This document shows, in pieces, positions 57,201 to 64,000 of a stretch of DNA of 64,000 nucleotides. This DNA is from Axinella damicornis (taxonomy: Eukaryota; Porifera; Demospongiae; Axinellida; Axinellidae), in the NCBI GenBank assembly GCA_963931865.1, contig OZ007513.1, positions 4,070,098 to 4,134,097 of the forward strand, written 5' to 3'. Each line of letters begins with the position of its first letter. Within the stretch, counting starts at the first letter, position 1. The translations under genes were made by a program, and so were the position numbers. The notes beneath the pieces were generated by a model. It saw nothing but the letters and a program-made list of their open reading frames with translations, did not search any database and was not told the origin of the DNA.

Positions 57201-60200
57201 TACAAGCGCTTTTGTCTCGCCGTGGCCGCCATTGCTCGAGCGCTCTCTCCGACTTCGATGGCAGTACCGTTCTTAGGAAAGGCACACGAAGATTCTGACC
57301 ACACAGCCGTGATCGCTGTCGTTAACTGACGCTTACATGCCAAAACTCACCGTGCTGGCTAAGTTGTGAGTGCTGTCTTGTCTTCCTTTTGGTCGCCATT
57401 GCTCGCGATCGACTGAGCCACGTGGCATGTGCGTTAATTGGAACGAATTGCAATAATTTAGCTTCGCTACGGCGAGGCAACCGCGGCGCTGCAACGGCTA
57501 CCAGGAGTGCGGTTGCCCCTCGCTAATAAAGCAAATATAAACAAATAAAAAACCTCCCAGCCCACAGGAAGGACCTACAAAGGTTCTGACTACATCTTCA
57601 TGATCACTATCGTGCAGTGACCCAACCGTACAATTTTGTTGCTGAAATTCACCTTGGTAGTGGAGTTGTGAGTGCTTTTGTCTTCCCTTCAGCCGCCATT
57701 GCCTGAGTGCTCTCTTCAACTTTCAAAGTTTCATTGCCACAAAGACTATGACCACCCAGCGAGTGCAACCGGTTGCATCGCGGCTACCAGGAGTGCGGTT
57801 GCCCCTCGCTAATAATGCAAATATAAACAAATAAAAAACCTCCCAGCCCGCAGGAAGGACCTACAAAGGTTCTGACTAAATCTTCATGATCACTATCGTG
57901 CAGTTACCCAACCATACAATTTTGTTGCTGAAATTCATCTTGGTAGTCGAGTTGTGAGTGCTTTTGTCTTCCCTTCAGCCGCCATTGCTCGAGCGCTCTC
58001 TTCAACTTTCAAAGTTTCATTGCCACAAAGACTATATATGACCACCCAGCGAGTTGCAACCGGTTGCATCGCGGCTACCAGGAGTGCGGTTGCCCCTCGC
58101 TAATAAAGCAAATATAAACAATTAAAAAACCTCCCAGCCCGCAGGAAGGACCTACAAAGGTTCTGACTAAATCTTCATGATCACTATCGTGCAGTGAACC
58201 AACCGTACAATTTTGTTGCTGAAATTCACCTTGGTAGTGGAGTTGTGAGTGCTTTTGTCTTCCCTTCAGCCACCATTGCTCGAGCGCTCTCTTCAACTTT
58301 CAAAGTTTCATTGCCACAAAGACTATGACCACCCAGTGAGTTGCAACCAGTTGCATCGCGGCTACCAGGAGTGCGGTTGCCCCTCGTTACACTCCTGGTA
58401 TAGAGAAAATTGTGCCGCGTAAATAATCTAAATAAATAATCAAACCTCACAGCACGCAGGAAAGGTCTACAGAGATTCTGACTACACCATCGTGATCGCT
58501 ATCATGCAGTGACACAACCACACAATAATTGTGGCGAAACTCACCTTGGTGATGGAGATACAAGCGCTTTTGACGTGCCGTCGGCCGCCATTGCTCGATC
58601 GTTCTCTTCGACGTTGGTTGCCAGTACAGTCATACGAAGGGCCCACAAAGATTCTGACCACACAGCCGTAATCGCTGTTGTTCACTGACGGTTACATACC
58701 GAAACTCACCGTGCTGGCAAGGTTGTAAGTGCTGTTATAATTTCGTGTCTTCCTTTTGGTCGCCATTGCTTGCTTTCGACTGAGCGTGGTTGCCACGTGG
58801 CATGCGCGTTAATTGGAACGAATTGCAATAATTAGCTTGCGCTACGGCGAGGCAACCGCGGAGTTGCAACGGCTACCAGGAGTGCGGTTGCCCCTCGTTA
58901 CACTCCTGGTAGGGGAAAAATTGTGCCGCGTAAATAAATAATCTAAATAATCTAAATAATCTAAATAATTAAATAATCAAACCTCACAGCACGCAGGAAA
59001 GGTCTACAAAGATTCTGACTACACCATCGTGATCGCTATCATGCAGTGACACAACCACACAATAATTGTGGCGAAACTCACCTTGGTGATGGAGATACAA
59101 GCGCTTTTGTCGAGCCGTCGGCCGCCATTGCTCGATCGTTCTCTTCGACGTTGGTTGCCAGTACAGTCATACGAAGGGCCCATAAAGATTCTGACCACAC
59201 AGCCGTAATCGCTGTTGTTCACTGACGGTTACATACCGAAACTCACCGTGCTGGCAAGGTTGTAACTGCTGTTATAATTTCGTGTCTTCCCTTTGGTCGC
59301 CATTGCTAGCGTTCGACTGAGCGTGGTTGCCACGTGGCATGTGCGTTAATTGGAACGAATTGCAATAATTAGCTTGCGCTACTGCGAGGCAACCGCGGAG
59401 TTGCAACGGCTACCAGGAGTGCGGTTGCCCCTCGCTAATAAAGCAAATATAAACAAATAAAAAACCTCCCAGCCCGCAGGAAGGACCTACAAAGGTTCTG
59501 ACTAAATCTTCATGATCACTATCGTGCAGTGACCCAACCGTACAATTTTGTTGCTGAAATTCATCTTGGTAGTGGAGTTGTGAGTGCTTTTGTCTTCCCT
59601 TCAGCCGCCATTGCTCGAGCGCTCTCTTCAACTTTCAAAGTTTCATTGCCACAAAGACTATATGACCACCCAGCGAGTTGCAACCGGTTGCATCGCGGCT
59701 ACCAGGAGTGCGGTTGCCCCTCGTTACACTCCTGGTATAGAGAAAATTGTGCCGCGTAACTAATCTAAATAATCTAAATAATCTAAATAAATAATCAAAC
59801 CTCACAGCATGCAGGAAAGGTCTACAGAGATTCTGACTACACCGTTGTGATCGCTATCATGCAGTGACACTACCACACAATAATTGTGGTGAAACCCACC
59901 ATGGTGGTGGAGATACAAGAGCTTTTGTCGTGCCGTCGGCCGCCATTGCTCGATCGTTCTCTTCGACGTTGGTTGCCAGTACAGTTATACGAAGGGCCCA
60001 CAAAGATTCTGACCACACAGCCGTAATCGCTGTTGTTCACTGACACTTACATGCCAAAACTCACCGTGCAGGTAAAGTTGTAAGTGCTGTTACAATTTCG
60101 TGTCTTCCCTTTGGTCGCCATTGCTAGCGATCGACTGAGCGTGGTTGCCACGTGGCATGTGCATTAATTGGGAATAACTGCGATACTTTGGCGAGTCGCA

Positions 60201-61025
60201 GCCAGCGTTGCAACGGCTACCAGGAGTGCGGTTGCCCCTCGCTAATAAAGCAAATATAAACAAATAAAAAACCTCCCAGCCCGCAGGAAGGACCTACAAA
60301 GGTTCTGACTAAATCTTCATGATCACTATCGTGCAGTGACCCAACCGTACAATTTTGTTGCTGAAATTCATCTTTGTAGTGGAGTTGTGAGTGCTTTTGT
60401 CTTCCCTTCAGCCGCCATTGCTCGAGCGCTCTCTTCAACTTTCAAAGTTTCATTACCACAAAGACTATATGACCACCCAGCGAGTTGCAACCGGTTGCAT
60501 CGTGGCTACCAGGAGTGCGGTTGCCCCTCGTAATTAATCTAATTAACCTAATCTAAATAATTAATAAACGTTTGACTATTTCCGAATGGCCTACAAAGAT
60601 TCTGACTACACCGTCGTGATCGCTATGATGCAGTGACACAAAATCAAAATAATTGTGCTGAAACTCACCTTGGTGGTAGAGATATGAACGCTTTTGTCTC
60701 GCCGTTGGCCACCATTGCTCGAGCGCTCTCTTCGACTTCCGGTGGCAGTACCGTTCTTAGGAAAGGCACACGAAGATTCTGACCACACGGCCGTGATCGC
60801 TGTCGTTCACTGACGCTTACATGCCAAAACTCACCGTGCTGGCGAAGTTGTGAGCGCTGTAACAGTTTCTTGTCTTCGCCTTGGGCCGCCATTGCTGACT
60901 CAGCTCAATCAATCGACGTTGACGTCGCGTGGCATGTGCGTTAATTGGAATGAGTTGCAATACCTAGCTTGCGCTACCGTCGAGTCGCAACCGGTTGCAA
61001 CGCGGCTACCAGGAGTGCGGTTGTA
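54297..61025 (-). repeat. Array of about 15 exon-like modules (long and short units)
   Basis: About ten long units of roughly 450 bp (near 54415, 55010, 55490, 56085, 56565, 57085, 58445, 58980, 59800 and 60590) and five short units of about 290 bp (near 57528, 57812, 58105, 59432 and 60240). Long units contain two related halves. Each half, on the minus strand, has TGGTCAGAATCTTCG or a variant, then a short ATG-led segment, then AAGGTGAGTTT or ACGGTGAGTTT, which are good splice donors. The first-half peptide is usually M-A-A-D-G-T-T-K-A-x-V-S-P-x-P-R, or MAAEGKTKALTTPLPR in short units. Units are joined by GGCTACCAGGAGTGCGGTTG and optionally by TTACACTCCTGGTATAGG with AAAAATTGTGCCGCGTAA. It could be an array of alternative first exons, a satellite built from one exon, or a mobile repeat; no acceptor exon was found. 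Confidence 0.85.
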
Positions 61026-61186
61026 ACATACATAAAATTAATTATAAATACAGAGATGCACATCAACAGATTTACACCACCGTATAGACATACAGGGATA
61101 TGCTCAAATGCTCCTGTAGGGCTCACTTAGGTTACTCTTCCAGAGAGAGGGTGCATGCAGTGGTCACATAAACAAACAGAGCATAC

Positions 61187-64000
61187 CTTCTGAAGTTGAA
61201 GATTGAAGATGCAGACTCCATTGAGTAGAATCCTCAGTACCTGGTTCTCTTGGAAAAATTCCCGTAGGCTCTCAAGCTCGAGATTGTGAATATCTACTGA
61301 CTCTGGGAGTGAGAATACGGCATCCACACTGGACAGTTTGATTCTTTTGAGTGGCATCACATAATCTTCAAAACAACGCTTACGTGAGACCTCAATTCGA
61401 AGCTCTTCCAGCTGTTCGAGACTTTGCTCCCTCCAGTTGTCTCCCAATTCCATGACAATCTCTTGTGTATCAGGGGAAAGTATGCCCGTCCACATGTCAA
61501 TGAAGTGGTCGATTTTGGTTCGCATTCGAAATTCTTTCAGCTCTCCTAAGTATTCGTCTACTGACCTTACTATTTGGTCATCACCAAATCTATGAGACAG
61601 GTGGGCGAGAAGGTTAGGATTTAGGAAGTCCCAGTATAGGGACAGTATGAAGAACAGTTCATCAATGTTTGAAACTCGAGAAAGGCGTGCTGCTTGACTT
61701 TGAAGGAATTCACCACACTGCTGCTTCAGAGATACTGGGAGCTGCCGAAGACACTTCAGGACCCTTGTAATGGGAACCCCTCCTGTTTTAAAAGCACGTA
61801 GGACATCGTCCACAAGGTCTTCATATTTCTCTTCAAATTGTTTTATTTCTCCCTGTAGCTGGGCTTGTGCACCTTCAAGATGGTTTGTGGAGAGCAGTCC
61901 TCCTACACTGGGGGAGAGCTGAGGTGAGATAGCACCCGCAGTACGTTGTGGAGAAAGAGTTGAAGGAGGAGCGACTTGTGGTGGAGAGGTGAGTTGGCCT
62001 AATATTGAGAAATAAAGTATGCTAAAACTAGCTCCGAAATAAAGTATGCTAAAACTAGCTCCACTAGCCTGAAAAATTAAGGCTAGAGTGAAATATCTAG
62101 CCTTTAACCACATGATCAATAACTTGGATATGGTCATACTCCATACAAAGTACTGGTTAACCCCCTCCCTCATAACAATCCCTCAACGTTGCAGGTCACC
62201 CACCACCATTATTATAGAGTTAATACCACACTTCAAGCATAATAGCATGTTTCTCACAAATGCTCCTCACTGCATGCATGTGCTAGCCTCGTACCCAGGC
62301 CTTCTCACCCCAGCATTTGTCACTTGCAGTACTAACGCAAGAGAAAGCCTCATAAAACTCATCACGTGCAGTGACGTACATGGACGCTGGGTGGATGTGT
62401 GGAGGAGTGGCATATTCCGCAATGCACAGCAACAGCCCACTCAGCAATTGAGTGAGTTGTGATGTTTAGAATTCTCGGTCCAGAAAGCCGCCAAAGAGCG
62501 GTACAGAAGGAATGGGCTACTCCTCCACAAGTCCACCCAGCTTTCATGTGTCACTGCCAGGATTTCATACACACATTGGGATCTCCACACCCAAGCAAGA
62601 GTCTTCCCCTCTAGAATTTATAAGGTACGCAGAGAAAATTATAATTATTTTCCGGTGTTCTGACAAATGTCAGAACAACTTCAGTTTTGGTCTGACATTA
62701 GCAAAATCTGGCCGGACGTTTAAAATTTGGTTGCTCATACATAATACAATTACACATAATGTGCACATTCAGTAATTTGTATTGTTATGATCACGAGTCA
62801 TATAATAGGGACAGGAAGCGACTATTGGTGGTCATTTGCTGCAAAGCATCATCTTTGGCACAGTAAAAGTATGGCTATGAGCTCCTCCTCCACATTACCT
62901 GCATCAGTTGTCCCATCTATTGGCAGCCCAAAGAAATGGCTTCCGCAGGAATGTGAATTAAAGAAGCCCTGACGCTGAATGAAGCCAGTGAAAGACTGGC
63001 CGACGAGGGAGTTCCATAGGCGTGGCCTACATCTACCGCATGGCGCTCTTCCAGCGCTGGATATTTGGCAACGGGGATATCGATACTCTGTTTGGCCATA
63101 ACGAAGCACAGATCGAACTTCCTCTCCATTTGCGACCGCGTGTCATGATCCAAAGTCGACAAGCTTCGCCCAATCGTCGATGTCAGCACTGCAGACCCGC
63201 CACTCGCCTTCGCGCGATGCGCTCGCAGTCGTGCCATTTCCGCCTTATGGACCGCGCTAGTAGCATGGTCAAGCACAGTGCTCACTTTTTGGTTCGTTGA
63301 ACCAGAGGTCCAGGCCCTCCAGAAATTCTTCAGATTGCTTTTGTACTTCTTACACACGGCGCGCAGTAGAGAGAAGCCACGTACGTAGCGCTTGTCTCGT
63401 TCGAGTTCACATCGAAGCCAGGACAGGTCCCGCTCGTGCTCATGCTGCCACTTTTCGAACGTAGCCTTTGTCACTTGGCGCTTGTCACACTTTGTGGAAG
63501 GTCCTGCCTCGCCAGCGCTCGATGGGCGTTTTCCGTCCGGCCATTCTGTCAGACCAGCACTGTAAATGGACGGATAATGAACGGAAATGCACGGACATTT
63601 GTCCGATGACCGACCGTTATAATTTGCTCTGGTACGTATGATGTGATAATACAAGCAGTTGGAATTAACCTGTGGTGGTTTTGAACACAAGCATTTGATA
63701 GCTGTCAAAACCCACCAGATTCAATCTTAGGAAGGGGGCATGCCCCAGACTCCCCTAGAACAGGCATGCTTACCTCCAGCTTGGTGTTTCCCAGCTATGT
63801 CCTTTGCAAGTGCTGCGTTTGCTCCACCTGCAGGACTGTTGACTGCCACAACCAACTTCTTCCAAGTTGGCTCACCAAACTTTCTCACATTATAGTTCCT
63901 CTTCAGCAGTTCCTCCACCATCAATTCCAGGCATCGGCTAGGGTCATTATTGCACTTAATTTCAATGCTGTTCAAGGTATCATACTTCAGACGCAAAGCA
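61187..64000 (-). CDS. Gene D: death-domain protein with conserved helical exon (partial at right edge)
   Basis: Two visible exons. 64000-63774 runs off the window and carries a death-domain-like sequence (LNSIEIKCNNDPSRCLELMV, PTWKKLVVAV, ALAKDIAGKH) ending in a phase-1 GTAAGC donor. 61998-61187 starts after AATATTAG and joins in phase (codon G|GC), giving a Pro/Ser/Thr linker (QLTSPPQVAPPSTL). A long helical domain follows (IDELFFILSLYWDFLNPNLL, HLSHRFGDDQIVRSVDEYLG, FIDMWTGILSPDTQEIVMEL). It ends with LQLQK at a GTATGC donor, so at least one more exon is expected at lower coordinates. I have seen this helical domain beside death domains in invertebrate proteins but cannot name it. A role in death-domain signalling is plausible. 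Confidence 0.7.
62020..62070. repeat. Short tandem duplication in gene D intron
   Basis: AATAAAGTATGCTAAAACTA plus GCTCC occurs twice in tandem just upstream (minus direction) of the gene D acceptor. Confidence 0.8.
62284..62575. mobile_element. Degraded CTAGCCTCGTACCCAGGC element and inverted pair
   Basis: CTAGCCTCGTACCCAGGCCT is a lone left MITE end. GGACGCTGGGTGGATGTGTG with GAGGAGTGGCATATTCC at 62381-62420 is imperfectly inverted at 62505-62555 (GGAATGGGCTACTCCTCC, AAGTCCACCCAGCTTTC). Confidence 0.5.
62850..63708 (-). pseudogene. hAT/DUF4371-like transposase-derived gene, frameshifted, in gene D intron
   Basis: Minus strand, first frame (63708 to about 63010): Q-V-T-K-A-T-F-E-K-W, C-K-K-Y-K-S-N-L-K-N-F-W-R-A, S-T-V-L-D-H-A-T-S-A-V-H and AKYPALEERHAVDVGHAYG. 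These match the zinc-finger and leader region of hAT-derived ZNF862/C17orf113-type proteins. The continuation FFGLPIDGTTDAGNVEEEL is in another frame (from about 63020 to 62850), so a frameshift lies near 63000-63030. Sequence then ends without the DDE core or C-terminal dimerisation region. It is a decayed insertion in the same orientation as the host gene. Confidence 0.65.

Noticed and set aside
54505..60892. Many 60-123-codon minus-strand ORFs within the repeat array
   Set aside because: They read through the splice donors into non-coding parts of the module, and their frames are not conserved between units. Only the short ATG-to-donor segment was considered meaningful.
54297..61025. CRISPR-like array
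   Set aside because: Units are hundreds of bases long with no short repeat-spacer regularity, and the window is eukaryotic.

Overview
This window is metazoan nuclear DNA. The genes have GT-AG introns, and there are many microsatellites, foldback elements and degraded transposons. Ras, Roc-COR, CARD, death-domain and TPR proteins, together with dense short inverted-repeat elements ending in CTAGCCTCGTTCCCAGGC, suggest an early-branching animal. My best guess is a demosponge; this is inference from domain combinations, and no marker gene for taxonomy is present.

Layout. 1-3.4 kb: repeats, including a 30-bp minisatellite. 3.4-8.2 kb (+): two tandem Ras genes. The first has intact GTPase motifs. 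The second keeps the same exon structure, switch I and CAAX box but has lost key residues of the P-loop and of the NKxD and SAK motifs, so it looks like a pseudo-GTPase. 8.2-12.3 kb: foldback elements and TG tracts. 12.3-13.8 kb and 24.9-26.6 kb (-): two intronless paralogues with two N-terminal CARD-like domains and a TPR-like C-terminus. 18.9-21.9 kb (+): an intronless 987-residue Roc-COR protein ending in a death domain and a CARD-like domain. 27.5-33.5 kb and 35.7-43.0 kb (+): two tandem six-exon paralogues. Each has a degenerate trypsin-like domain encoded by one large exon, then four symmetric phase-1 exons of helical sequence and a coiled-coil last exon. 43.8-44.5 kb (+): fragment of a POT/SLC15-like transporter. 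44.7-48.5 kb (-): a multi-exon gene ending in a death domain. 49.7-53.8 kb: a 5'-truncated Ty3/gypsy pol ORF facing the LTR and gag start of a second element. 54.3-61.0 kb: a 15-unit array whose minus strand repeatedly carries a short ATG-started exon followed by a splice donor. 61.2-64.0 kb (-): another death-domain gene joined in phase to a conserved helical exon, with a broken hAT-like transposase gene in its intron.

Taken together, the window reads as a neighbourhood of lineage-expanded death-fold genes (CARD, DD, Roc-COR) mixed with protease-like and Ras duplicates. Such proteins usually work in apoptosis or innate immune signalling. No direct functional link between these genes is shown by the sequence. 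The most unusual items are the pseudo-Ras, the protease-like/helical pair with all introns in phase 1, the Roc-COR-DD-CARD protein and the exon-like array at 54.3-61.0 kb.
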